Positions 1 through 8,516 of a DNA stretch of 64,000 bases are shown here, one piece after another. The stretch is from Nitrospirillum viridazoti CBAmc (lineage in GTDB: Bacteria; Pseudomonadota; Alphaproteobacteria; Azospirillales; Azospirillaceae), in contig NZ_CP022112.1 of the NCBI RefSeq assembly GCF_000730165.1, forward strand, positions 723,501 to 787,500, written 5' to 3'. Under the pieces are notes generated by a model, which saw only the letters and a program-made list of their open reading frames with translations, did no database searches and had not been told where the DNA came from. Numbering within the stretch: the first letter of the stretch is position 1; each line of letters starts with the position of its first letter. The position numbers and the translations under genes were made by a program.

Positions 1-901
1 CGTGGCGATCGGCGCGGGCCATGATGCCGACGCCAATCTCCAGGGCGGCCAGGCCCAGGATGGGGGGCGTGCCGCAGAGCATGCGCTCGATACCGGGGGC
101 CGGCGCATAGTCATCGCCGAAGGCGAAGGGCGCCGCGTGGCCCATCCAGCCGGAGAGGGGGGAGCGCAGCTGCGCCTGGTGGCGCCGGGCCGCGTACAGG
201 AAGGCCGGCGCCCCGGGGCCGCCGTTCAGGTATTTGTAGCCGCAGCCGACGGCCAGGTCGGCGCCGGCCGCGTTCAGGTCGACATCGATGGCGCCGGCGC
301 TGTGCGACAGGTCCCACAGCGCCAATGCCCCGGCGGCATGGGCCTTGGCCGTCAGCCGGGCCATGTCATGAATGCGGCCCGTCTTGTAATGCACCTGGGT
401 CAGCAGCAGCAGGGCCGTGTCCGCGTCCAGGGCCTGCTCGATGCGGTCAGGCTCCACCACCCGCAGCTCGACCCGATCGCCCAGCAGGTCGCGCACGCCC
501 TGCAGGATATAGAGATCGGTGGGGAAGTTGCCCGGCTCCGTCACGATCACCCGGCGGCCGGGCCGCAGGGCCAGGGCGGCCGTCGCCAGCTTGAACAGAT
601 TGACGGAGGTGGAGTCCGCCGCGATGACCTCATCCGCTTCCGCGCCGATGAGGGAGGCGATGCCGGCGCCGACGCGCTGGGGCAGGGTGATCCAGCCGGC
701 GGTGTTCCAGCCACGGATGAGTTCGTCCCCCCATTCCCGCGCCACCACATCGGCCAGGCGCTGCCTCGTGGCCTTGGGCAGGGCGCCTAGCGAATTCCCG
801 TCCAGGTAGATGACGCCGTCGGCGATCTCGAACGCGTCACGGAATTCGGCCAGCGGATCGTCGCGATCCAGCGCTGCGCAGGCGGCACGGTCCAAGGGCA
901 T
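1..901 (-). CDS. kynU: Kynureninase (C-terminus cut by window edge)
   Basis: PLP-dependent hydrolase that splits L-kynurenine (or 3-hydroxykynurenine) into anthranilate (or 3-hydroxyanthranilate) and alanine in tryptophan catabolism; cytosolic. The first 300 residues are present. YLDGNSLG (about residues 32-39) is the characteristic N-terminal kynureninase motif. TEPGNFPTD lies near 121, and GCGYKYLNGG (219-228) carries the predicted Schiff-base Lys223. GWMGH follows, as expected for the family. The ATG at 901 has AAGGAG 10 nt upstream. The last third or so of a normal protein of about 400 residues lies outside the window. It is divergent from an Lrp/AsnC regulator, the usual arrangement for Lrp-type control of kyn genes. 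No kynA or kynB is seen here; they could lie beyond the left edge. Family call is firm; substrate preference between kynurenine and 3-hydroxykynurenine cannot be read. Confidence 0.95.
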   Translation of the reverse strand, partial: MPLDRAACAALDRDDPLAEFRDAFEIADGVIYLDGNSLGALPKATRQRLADVVAREWGDELIRGWNTAGWITLPQRVGAGIASLIGAEADEVIAADSTSVNLFKLATAALALRPGRRVIVTEPGNFPTDLYILQGVRDLLGDRVELRVVEPDRIEQALDADTALLLLTQVHYKTGRIHDMARLTAKAHAAGALALWDLSHSAGAIDVDLNAAGADLAVGCGYKYLNGGPGAPAFLYAARRHQAQLRSPLSGWMGHAAPFAFGDDYAPAPGIERMLCGTPPILGLAALEIGVGIMARADRH

Positions 902-993
902 GTCCCGAGGTCTCCTTGAGGTTTTCTTTCCCCGATCATACCGCCCCCGAAGGGGAACATTGTTACGAAGATGCTTGTGTTGGCGAAGTGTTA

Positions 994-1006
994 AGAACAT
1001 CGTTCT
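994..1006. promoter_or_regulatory. Candidate Lrp-type operator between kynU and its regulator
   Basis: Inverted repeat AGAAC-ATC-GTTCT in the 132-base region between the divergent kynU and regulator starts. Lrp/AsnC proteins bind short dyads of this kind and often repress their own gene while activating the divergent target. The position, about 28 bases before the regulator start, fits autoregulation. Binding is an inference; no second copy was seen. Confidence 0.4.
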
Positions 1007-1033
1007 GCCAAATCGACGAATGGAAGAATGATT

Positions 1034-1495
1034 ATGGATGCGATCGATCAGCGCCTGCTGACTATCCTGGAAACCAACGGCCGCGCGTCCTTCGCCCAGA
1101 TTGCGGAGACGGTGGGCCTGTCCAAGACGCCGTGCTGGAACCGCGTGCAGGCCCTGGAGGACGGCGGCGTGATCACCGGATATCGGGCGGAGCTTGACCG
1201 GTCACGCGTGGGGCTGCCGCTGCTGGCCTTCGTGGATGTAGCCATCGACCTGGGGCGCCACCAGGCGTTCGAGGAGGCCATCGCCCAGGTCCCCGCTGTG
1301 CTGGAATGCCATACCACCGCCGGGCCGTTCGATTACGTCCTGCGGGTGGCGCTGCGGGATGTCGAGGCGCTGGACCAACTGCTGCGGACAGAATTGTCGC
1401 GCCTGCCGGGCGTCAAGACCTTCTCCACCCGCATTTGCCTGAAGACGGTCTTCCAGGCGCGTCCGCTGATGGCCGCGTCGGGCACCCAGCCGTAA
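1034..1495 (+). CDS. Lrp/AsnC-family transcriptional regulator (KynR-like)
   Basis: DNA-binding feast/famine regulator of about 153 residues, normal for the family. Residues 1-60 form the winged helix: DAIDQRLLTILETNGR, then ASFAQIAETVGLSKTPCWNRV as the helix-turn-helix. The rest is the RAM ligand-binding and oligomerisation domain, with the family pattern of a GPFDYVL strand and a DVEALDQLL helix. Two in-frame starts exist, at 1028 and 1034; GGAAG sits 7 nt before the ATG at 1034, which is preferred. Being divergent from kynU, it probably senses kynurenine or tryptophan and controls kynU, as the KynR group does in other proteobacteria. That role is inferred from position; the family assignment is secure. 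Confidence 0.88.
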   Translation: MDAIDQRLLTILETNGRASFAQIAETVGLSKTPCWNRVQALEDGGVITGYRAELDRSRVGLPLLAFVDVAIDLGRHQAFEEAIAQVPAVLECHTTAGPFDYVLRVALRDVEALDQLLRTELSRLPGVKTFSTRICLKTVFQARPLMAASGTQP

Positions 1496-1612
1496 GGGCG
1501 GCGGCCCAGGCGGCCCGCCGTTCCGGAACCTTCTCCCGTCGCGGCGGATTGTGGGCCGTGATCCCCGGAGTCACACCGGTGGACGTCGCCCCTAGTGGAG
1601 GCTGTGGCCGCC

Positions 1613-1924
1613 ATGGACTATATCGCCCTGTTTTTCGCCGGGGTCTTCCTGTGCAACGGCGTTCCCCATCTGGTTGCCGGCCTGCACGGACGGCCGTTCC
1701 CCACGCCCTTCGCCAAGCCGCCCGCCGCCGGCGACAGCCCGCCCCTGGTGAACTTCCTGTGGGGCTTCGCCAACATCATCGCCGGCCTGTTGCTTTGGTC
1801 GGTGCGCCCGGTCATGGCGGTGCTGACGCTCGATTTCGCGGTGCTGGCGCTGGGCGCGCTGCTGACGGGCGTCTGGCTGACCCTGCACTTCGCCAAGATC
1901 CAGGCCGGGAAGTCCTCTCCATGA
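1613..1924 (+). CDS. Small membrane protein upstream of gcd
   Basis: Integral membrane protein of 103 residues with three or four predicted hydrophobic helices (IALFFAGVFLCNGVPHLVAG; LWGFANIIAGLLLW; a C-terminal helix around VLALGALLTGVWLTLHFA). The short loop HGRPFPTPFAKPP is polar and proline-rich. The ATG at 1613 has GGAGG 11 nt upstream; an in-frame GTG at 1595 overlaps that ribosome site and is less likely. Its stop overlaps the next start as ATGA, so it is translationally coupled to the PQQ glucose dehydrogenase and may be co-regulated or assist it. No function is recognised. Confidence 0.7.
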   Translation: MDYIALFFAGVFLCNGVPHLVAGLHGRPFPTPFAKPPAAGDSPPLVNFLWGFANIIAGLLLWSVRPVMAVLTLDFAVLALGALLTGVWLTLHFAKIQAGKSSP

Positions 1925-4299
1925 GCCCAGCCTGGGGCCGGCGCTTGTCTGTCGCGACGGCGGTGCTGATTGCGGTGTTCGGCCTTTATCTCCTGATCGG
2001 CGGTGCCTGGCTGATCCTCCTGCGCGGCAGCCCGTACTACGCCATCGCCGGTGTCACCCTGTTGGCGGTCGCCGCCCTGCTGTGGCGCCGCCGGGCGGCG
2101 GCCTTGTGGCTGTATGCCGCCTTGGTGCTGGCCACCATGGCCTGGGCGGTGTGGGAGGTGGGCTTCGATTTCTGGGCCCTGGCCCCGCGCGGCGACGTGT
2201 TGGTCCCCCTCGGCGTCTGGCTGATGCTGCCCTTCATCACCCGTGGGCTGCTACCATCGGCCAGTGGTGGAGCGGGCAGGGGACCGATGCTAGTGCTGGG
2301 CGGCGTGCTGGTGCTGGCCGTGGTGGTGGTCGGCGTCGCCCTGGCGCACGACCGGCACGCCATCCAGGGAACGGTGCGGCCCATGGGGCTTGAGCCGCCC
2401 GCCCCCGACCAGGCTGTGGCCGACTGGCCGGCCTACGGCGGCAGCGGCAGGGGCGACCGCTATTCCGACTTGGCCCAGATCACCCCTGGGAACGTCGGGC
2501 GCCTCAAGCTGGCCTGGCAATTCCGCACCGGCGACCTGCCGGGCCCAAACGACCCCGGCGAGATCACCACCGAGGTGACGCCCCTGAAGGTGGGCGACCT
2601 GCTTTACACCTGCTCTCCGCACCAGATCGTTTTCGCCCTGGACGCCGCCACGGGCGCGTTGCGCTGGAAGTTTGATCCGCAGGTCCAGCGCAATCCGGGC
2701 TTCCAGCACATGACCTGCCGCGGCGTGGCCTTCCACCGCACGCGGCCGGAGGCCACGACGGCGGATGGCGCGCCAGCCCCCGCCGAATGCCCCACCCGCA
2801 TTTACCTGCCCACCGATGACGGCCGGCTGTTCGCCCTGAACGGGGAAACCGGCAAGCCCTGCGACGGCTTCGGCGACCATGGCCAGATCGACCTGAAGCG
2901 CGGCAGCGCGGTGAAGCAGGTGGGCTTTTATCAGGGCACGTCCCCGCCGGCCGTGACGGACAGGGTGCTGGTCATGGGCGGCGCCGTCATCGACAACTAC
3001 TCCGGCAAGGTGCCGTCCGGCGTCATCCGGGGCTTCGATGTCTACAGCGGCCGGTTGCTCTGGGCCTTCGACGCCGGCAACCCCGACCCGAACGAGATGC
3101 CGTCGGCCACCCATCATTTCACCGCCGGCAGCCCCAACTCCTGGATCGTGTCGGCGGTGGACGAGGGGCTGGGCCTGGTCTATGTGCCGCTGGGCTCGGC
3201 CTCCCCTGACATCTGGGGCGGCAACCGCACGCCGGCGCAGGAACGCTATGACAGCGCCCTGGTGGCGTTGGACATCGCCACGGGCAAGCTGCGCTGGTCG
3301 TATCAGAACGTGCACCATGACGTCTGGGATATGGACGTCCCGGCCCAGCCCAGCCTGGTGGACGTGGCCACGCCGGCCGGACCTGTGCCGGCGATCTATG
3401 TCCCGGCCAAGACCGGCAACATCTTCGTGCTGGACCGCCGGGATGGGCACCCGATCGTGCCGGCGCCCGAGGTGCCGGTACCCCAGGGGGCCGCCCCCGG
3501 CGACCGGCTGTCCCCGACACAGCCTGCCTCGCAACTGAGCTTCCGCCCCCGGGACAAGCTGACCGGCGCCCAGATGTGGGGCGGCACGATGTTCGACCAA
3601 CTGGCCTGCCGCATTCTGTTCAAGCGCCTGCGCTATGACGGGCCGTTCACCCCGCCGTCCGTGCAGGGCACGCTGGTCTTCCCAGGTGACCTCGGCATGT
3701 TCGAATGGGGCGGCATCGCCATCGACCCGCGGCGGCAGGTGGCCATCGCCAACCCCATGTCCATCCCCTTCGTCTCACGCCTGGTGCCGCGCGGCAAGGA
3801 CAACCCGGCGGCACCCAACGGCCAGCATCCGCCGGGAACGGAACTGGGCGTGCAGCCCATGTACGGCACGCCCTTCGGCGCCAACCTGGGTGTTTTCCTG
3901 TCGCCCCTGGGCATCCCCTGCCTGCAGCCGCCGTGGGGTGAGCTGGCGGCCATCGACCTGCGCACCAACGCCGTGGTCTGGCGCCACCGCGTAGGTACCA
4001 TCCGCGACATGGCGCCCGTGCCGGTGCCGCTGAAACTGGGGATGCCCATGCTGGGCGGCCCGCTGGTGACGGCGGGCGGCGTGGTGTTTCTGACCTCCAC
4101 CATGGACTATGCCATCCGGGCCTTCGATGTGACGGACGGCAGGCTGCTGTGGCAGGACCGGCTGCCCGCCGGGGGCCAGTCCACCCCCATGTCCTACGAG
4201 CAAGGCGGGCGGCAATACATCGTCACCGTGGACGGCGGCCACGGCTCCTTCGGCACCAAGATCGGCGACTATGTGCGGGCCTATACCCTCGGTGATTGA
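1921..4299 (+). CDS. gcd: Membrane-bound PQQ-dependent glucose dehydrogenase
   Basis: Quinoprotein that oxidises glucose (and related aldoses) to gluconolactone in the periplasm and passes electrons to ubiquinone. The 792 residues match the roughly 800 expected for membrane-bound GDH. Residues 1-145 contain five predicted membrane helices. The rest is an eight-bladed beta-propeller opening with DWPAYGGSGRGDRYSDLAQI, with repeated blade motifs such as LFALNGETGKPC, LVALDIATGKLRW and DYAIRAFDVTDGRLLWQ. YQNVHHDVWDMDVPAQP and GGTMFDQLACRI are typical GDH segments. The ATG at 1921 overlaps the preceding stop (ATGA); an upstream in-frame extension reaching into the Lrp gene is rejected. PQQ must come from genes elsewhere, as no pqq gene is present here. 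Direct oxidation would acidify the periplasm, which in soil bacteria solubilises phosphate. Confidence 0.93.
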   Translation: MSPAWGRRLSVATAVLIAVFGLYLLIGGAWLILLRGSPYYAIAGVTLLAVAALLWRRRAAALWLYAALVLATMAWAVWEVGFDFWALAPRGDVLVPLGVWLMLPFITRGLLPSASGGAGRGPMLVLGGVLVLAVVVVGVALAHDRHAIQGTVRPMGLEPPAPDQAVADWPAYGGSGRGDRYSDLAQITPGNVGRLKLAWQFRTGDLPGPNDPGEITTEVTPLKVGDLLYTCSPHQIVFALDAATGALRWKFDPQVQRNPGFQHMTCRGVAFHRTRPEATTADGAPAPAECPTRIYLPTDDGRLFALNGETGKPCDGFGDHGQIDLKRGSAVKQVGFYQGTSPPAVTDRVLVMGGAVIDNYSGKVPSGVIRGFDVYSGRLLWAFDAGNPDPNEMPSATHHFTAGSPNSWIVSAVDEGLGLVYVPLGSASPDIWGGNRTPAQERYDSALVALDIATGKLRWSYQNVHHDVWDMDVPAQPSLVDVATPAGPVPAIYVPAKTGNIFVLDRRDGHPIVPAPEVPVPQGAAPGDRLSPTQPASQLSFRPRDKLTGAQMWGGTMFDQLACRILFKRLRYDGPFTPPSVQGTLVFPGDLGMFEWGGIAIDPRRQVAIANPMSIPFVSRLVPRGKDNPAAPNGQHPPGTELGVQPMYGTPFGANLGVFLSPLGIPCLQPPWGELAAIDLRTNAVVWRHRVGTIRDMAPVPVPLKLGMPMLGGPLVTAGGVVFLTSTMDYAIRAFDVTDGRLLWQDRLPAGGQSTPMSYEQGGRQYIVTVDGGHGSFGTKIGDYVRAYTLGD

Positions 4300-4486
4300 G
4301 GCGCCGGCAATGGGCATAGTTCCTTTGTCATTCTTGCGCGGCACAGCCCGGGCTGCGTTCTTCACAGGGCCCGGGGCGATGGTTCCCGGGGCGCGGTTGT
4401 CCATGGTTTCAATGATTTATGACCGCTCTGGTGGAAGGTTGGACTGATCGGCCGGCGTGATGAGGCAAAGGGCGTTGGAGGGGCAT

Positions 4487-7400
4487 GTGGAGTTGCAAAC
4501 CGATCCGCCGATCGTCGGCATCGGGGCGTCGGCAGGCGGGGTGAAGGCGCTGCAGGCCTTATTCGAGGCATTGCCCGACGAACCCAACGCCGCCTTCGTC
4601 GTCGTGATCCATCTGAATCCCGAACGGCGCAGCGAACTGGCCAAGATCCTGGCCACCCGCACCCGCATGCCTGTCTCGCAGGTCACCGACCGCGTGCACC
4701 TGCGCAACAACCACGTCTATGTCATCGCCCCGGACAGCGCACTCAACATCGCCGACCACATGATCTCAGCCCTGTCGTTTGACGAGCCGCGGGCTAAGCG
4801 GGCACCCATCGATCTGTTCTTCCGGTCGCTGGCGGCACAGCACAGCGACGGTTTCGCCATCATCCTGACGGGTGCCGGGGCGGATGGTGCCGTGGGCGTG
4901 CGGGCCATCAAGGAGGTGGGCGGCATCGTTCTGGTGCAGGACCCGGACGAGGCGGAATTCGCCTCCATGCCCCGCAACGCCATCGCCACCGACGCCGCCG
5001 ACTTCGTCCTGCCCGTGCGCGACCTGGCCCGGCAGTTGGCGGAATTGTTGCGGAACCGGAAGGATGGCGAGGCGCTGACCGCGCCGGACGACGACGAGAA
5101 TATGATGCGCCGCATCCTGGCCCATGTGCGGGTGCGCGTGGGCCATGATTTCAGCCAATACAAACGTGCCACCATTGCCCGGCGCATCACCCGGCGCATG
5201 CAGGTCACGCAGCAGGAAACGCTGAGCCAGTACCACACCTACCTGCGGGAGCATGCGGACGAGGCCCACGCCCTGTTCACCGACTTCCTGATCTCGGTCA
5301 CCACCTTCTTCCGCGACAAGCGGGCCTTCGATCAGTTGGCGGCCGTGGTGGTTCCCCAGTTGTTCGAAGGGAAGGAGGCGGCCAACACCATCCGCATCTG
5401 GGTCCCTGCCTGCGCCACGGGGGAGGAGGCCTACACCATCGGCATCCTCTTGCTGGAGGAGGCGGCGCGACGCGACGTGCGGCCTGAAATCCAGGTCTTC
5501 GGGTCCGACCTGGACGCCGATGCGCTGGTTGTGGCCCGCGAGGGGTGCTTTCCCCTGACCATCGAGCAGGACGTGCCCGAGGAGCATTTGCGCCGCTATT
5601 TTCAGCGCGAGGGCGACCATTACCGGGTGCGCCGGGAATTGCGCGACACGGTCATGTTCGCCAGCCACAGCATCCTGCGCGACCCGCCCTTTGCCCGGGT
5701 GGACATGGTGTCCTGCCGCAACCTGCTGATCTACCTGGACCGGGAACTGCAGCACCAGGTCTGCACCACCTTCCACTACGCGCTGAACCCCGGCGGCTTC
5801 CTGTTCCTGGGCGCGTCGGAGAACGCCGACAGTCCACCCGGCCTGTTTCGGGCCCTGGACCGCGATGCGCGCATCTACCGCATGATCCCCAATACTGGGG
5901 AACGGCGGACGGCCCTGCCCATCATGCCCAGCGCCCACCATGCGGCACCCAGCCGTGGCGCGCCCGCGTACCGGCCCCTGGGGCCGGGCGGCGACGTGGC
6001 CCTGCACCGCCAGATGCTGGAACGCGTGGCGCCGCCCAGCATGCTGGTGGATGAGACGCACCGCGCCATCCACCTGTCCGAGACCGCCGGCCGATTCCTG
6101 CAGCCCTCGGGCGGGCCCGTCACCACGGTGGCCACCGACATGGTTCGGCCCGAATTGCGCTTCGACCTCGAAGCGGCGTTGCACCGCGCCTTCGACCGGA
6201 AGGAGGCGACGCTGACCCGGCCGCTGGTGGTGAAGTTCGAAGGCCAGCCCCAGCGGGTCTATCTGCAGGTCAAGCCGGTCCTTGAAGAAGGCGATCCCAG
6301 CCGCTACGCCCTGGTGCTGTTCATCGAGGGCGAGACGGTGCGGGCGGACGACGACGGGGACGAGGGCGGCCAGAACCGCGAGCCGACCAACGAGACCATC
6401 CGCCAGTTGCAGGAGGAATTGCAGCTGGCGCAAAACCGCCTAAGGGCCACGCGGGAGGAGTCGGAGGCCACGAACGAGGAGTTACGGGCGGCCAACGAGG
6501 AACTGCAGTCCATCAACGAAGAGTACCGGTCCACCTCGGAGGAGCTGGAGACCAGTAAGGAGGAACTGCAATCCACCAATGAGGAACTGCAGACCGTCAA
6601 CAATGAGCTGAAGCAGAAGCTGGCCAGCGTGTCCCGCGCGCACAGCGACCTGCAGAACCTGATGGCGGCGGCGGATTTCGGCACCCTGTTCCTGGACCCC
6701 TCGCTGCGCATCAAGCGCTTCACGCCCCGCGTGACCGAGCTGTTCAACATCACCGCCACCGACGCCGGCCGGCCCATCACCGACTTCACCCACCAGCTGG
6801 ATTATGACCAGCTGGCGGACCACGCCCACGCCGTGCTGCGGGAGCTGACGCTGCTGGAGCATGAGGTGCAAAGCCGGGGCGGCGGCTGGTACCTGGTCCG
6901 CATCCGGCCCTATCGCACCGTGGACGACCGCATCGACGGCGTGGTGGTGACCTTCTTCGACATCACCGAGCGTCGCCGGGTCGAAGAGGCCCTGCGCGAC
7001 AGCGAGGCGCGGCTGAAGCAGGAGATGCGCCTGGTCGAATTCTCCCGCGCGCCCATTTTTGTCTGGGAGTACGACGACGGCATTGTCCAGTGGAACCGGG
7101 GCAGCGAGGAATTGTACGGCTACTCCCGGGAAGAGGCGAAGGGCCAGGACGTGGCCGAACTGCTGCGGTCGACGCTGGAGGACGGCAGCTTCGACAGTGT
7201 GCGCCAAGCCCTGTCGGAAAAAGGCGCCTGGAGCGGCGAGCTGCGGCACACCACCAAGGACGGCCGGGTACTGACCGTCGAAAGCCAGATCGAGATGATC
7301 AGCGTCGGCGGCCGGCGGCTGGTGCTGGAAAGCACGCGCGATGTCACCGACCGGAAGAAATGGGAACGGCGCCAGCGCCTGCTGCTGGGCGAACTGCGCC

Positions 7401-7975
7401 ATCGCGTGGGCAATACCCTGGCGGTAGTGCAGTCACTGGCCCGCCAGACCCTGCGCACGGCCGGGTCCAGCGACCGTTTCGTCGATCTGTTCGAAGGCCG
7501 CCTGACCGCGCTGGCCCGGGCGCATACCCTGCTGGTCGATTGCCAATGGGAGGGGGCGGAATTGATAGCCCTGGCCCGCATCCAGCTGGCGGCCTACATC
7601 AGCGCCGATCCGCAACGCCTGCGCCTGGTGGGCGCCCACGTCCTGCTGCCGCCCCACCTGGCAACCCCCTTTGGCCTGGTGTTGCACGAACTGGCCACCA
7701 ACGCCGCCAAGTACGGCGCCCTTTCCGTCGCCGGCGGGCGAGTGGAACTGGCGTGGACCCAGGTGACCCGAGAGGGCCGGCCCTTCCTGACGGTGACCTG
7801 GCGGGAATTCGACGGCCCCGCCGTCGTTCCGCCGGAACATCACGGCTTCGGCGGAGTTCTGATTGAACGTGGTATGCCCGGCGCCACCGTGACCCGGCTT
7901 TTCGAGCCCACGGGCCTGGTGTGCACCATGGAGATCGACCTTGAGGAGGAAGAGCAGGATGGGGACGACAGCTGA
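4487..7975 (+). CDS. CheB-CheR-PAS-PAS-HWE histidine kinase fusion
   Basis: Hybrid chemotaxis-type signalling protein of about 1162 residues. Order from this start: CheB methylesterase (10-195) with the triad Ser in GIGASAGG, His in VVIHLNPE and Asp in GAGADGAVG; CheR methyltransferase (205-465) with VPACATGEEAYTI for SAM binding; a long Glu/Asn/Leu coiled coil (635-718); PAS domains at 722-828 and 838-955; and an HWE kinase (965-1162) with LRHRVGN, HELATNAAKYGALS and the WRE residues. No receiver precedes CheB, so activity must be controlled by the PAS/coiled-coil part. The GTG at 4487 has GGAGGGG 5 nt upstream; an ATG at 4460 is the alternative. The next gene, a lone receiver, overlaps its end and is the likely phosphoacceptor. 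All CheB catalytic residues are kept, so it may act on receptors as well as on the receiver. Confidence 0.92.
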   Translation: MELQTDPPIVGIGASAGGVKALQALFEALPDEPNAAFVVVIHLNPERRSELAKILATRTRMPVSQVTDRVHLRNNHVYVIAPDSALNIADHMISALSFDEPRAKRAPIDLFFRSLAAQHSDGFAIILTGAGADGAVGVRAIKEVGGIVLVQDPDEAEFASMPRNAIATDAADFVLPVRDLARQLAELLRNRKDGEALTAPDDDENMMRRILAHVRVRVGHDFSQYKRATIARRITRRMQVTQQETLSQYHTYLREHADEAHALFTDFLISVTTFFRDKRAFDQLAAVVVPQLFEGKEAANTIRIWVPACATGEEAYTIGILLLEEAARRDVRPEIQVFGSDLDADALVVAREGCFPLTIEQDVPEEHLRRYFQREGDHYRVRRELRDTVMFASHSILRDPPFARVDMVSCRNLLIYLDRELQHQVCTTFHYALNPGGFLFLGASENADSPPGLFRALDRDARIYRMIPNTGERRTALPIMPSAHHAAPSRGAPAYRPLGPGGDVALHRQMLERVAPPSMLVDETHRAIHLSETAGRFLQPSGGPVTTVATDMVRPELRFDLEAALHRAFDRKEATLTRPLVVKFEGQPQRVYLQVKPVLEEGDPSRYALVLFIEGETVRADDDGDEGGQNREPTNETIRQLQEELQLAQNRLRATREESEATNEELRAANEELQSINEEYRSTSEELETSKEELQSTNEELQTVNNELKQKLASVSRAHSDLQNLMAAADFGTLFLDPSLRIKRFTPRVTELFNITATDAGRPITDFTHQLDYDQLADHAHAVLRELTLLEHEVQSRGGGWYLVRIRPYRTVDDRIDGVVVTFFDITERRRVEEALRDSEARLKQEMRLVEFSRAPIFVWEYDDGIVQWNRGSEELYGYSREEAKGQDVAELLRSTLEDGSFDSVRQALSEKGAWSGELRHTTKDGRVLTVESQIEMISVGGRRLVLESTRDVTDRKKWERRQRLLLGELRHRVGNTLAVVQSLARQTLRTAGSSDRFVDLFEGRLTALARAHTLLVDCQWEGAELIALARIQLAAYISADPQRLRLVGAHVLLPPHLATPFGLVLHELATNAAKYGALSVAGGRVELAWTQVTREGRPFLTVTWREFDGPAVVPPEHHGFGGVLIERGMPGATVTRLFEPTGLVCTMEIDLEEEEQDGDDS

Positions 7976-8357
7976 TCCCGAACTGCCGCTGGCCGGCACG
8001 TGCATCCTGGTCGCGGATGACGAGGTGATGATCGCCATCAACCTGGAGGAGACTTTCCGGGACGCGGGTGCCGATATCCTCAGCGCCGCCACCGTGCCGC
8101 AGGCGATCGTCGCCGCCCGCAACCCTCGCCTGACCGCCGCCATCCTGGATGTGCGCCTGGGGCGCGAGACCTCCGAAGCCGTGGCCGACATCCTGACCGA
8201 ACGGGACATTCCCTTCTTCTTCTACAGCGGTCAGATGCTGTCGCCGAGCATGCAGGCCAAATATCCCGGCGTCCCGGTGTTGACCAAGCCGGTGCGGCAG
8301 GACGCTTTCATGGCCACCATGCTGGCCCTGGTGGCCAGGCAGAAGGCGCTGGCCTGA
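7959..8357 (+). CDS. Single-domain response regulator, partner of the HWE kinase
   Basis: Receiver-only protein of 132 residues. It has the acidic pocket (VADDE), the phosphoacceptor Asp in AAILDVRLG, the Ser in FYSGQ and the Lys in LTKPV, and no output domain. The ATG at 7959 follows a strong GGAGGAAGAG site and lies inside the end of the kinase gene (17-base overlap), so the pair is translationally coupled. Receivers of this type next to HWE kinases often act in phosphorelays, for example in the alphaproteobacterial general stress response or as phosphate sinks. No PhyR, NepR or EcfG gene is present here, so the output cannot be named. Confidence 0.88.
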   Translation: MGTTADPELPLAGTCILVADDEVMIAINLEETFRDAGADILSAATVPQAIVAARNPRLTAAILDVRLGRETSEAVADILTERDIPFFFYSGQMLSPSMQAKYPGVPVLTKPVRQDAFMATMLALVARQKALA

Positions 8358-8516
8358 CCGGAACCGTCCCGCCCGGGTAAATTTCGCGCCATAAGGCGGA
8401 ACCCCGCCGTGCCGTCCGGATTGATCCCGCACTCGGGGAACCACCCTCGCTTCAAGTCCGCGGCGCCGGAGAGGTCTTCCCGTTCAATCCGTGATCGACC
8501 ATGGAAGGGATACCTC

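Noticed and set aside
1306-1920. N-terminal extension of the glucose dehydrogenase frame back to 1306
   Set aside because: Runs through the end of the Lrp gene and the small membrane gene in another frame; Pro/Arg-rich, and the ATG at 1921 gives the family length.
4766-6433. Minus-strand ORF of 555 codons opposite the CheB-CheR kinase
   Set aside because: Shadow frame; the opposite strand carries full catalytic motifs.
8358-8516. Regulatory RNA between the receiver and alcohol dehydrogenase genes
   Set aside because: 159 bases with only short GC dyads and no T-run or promoter-like pair.
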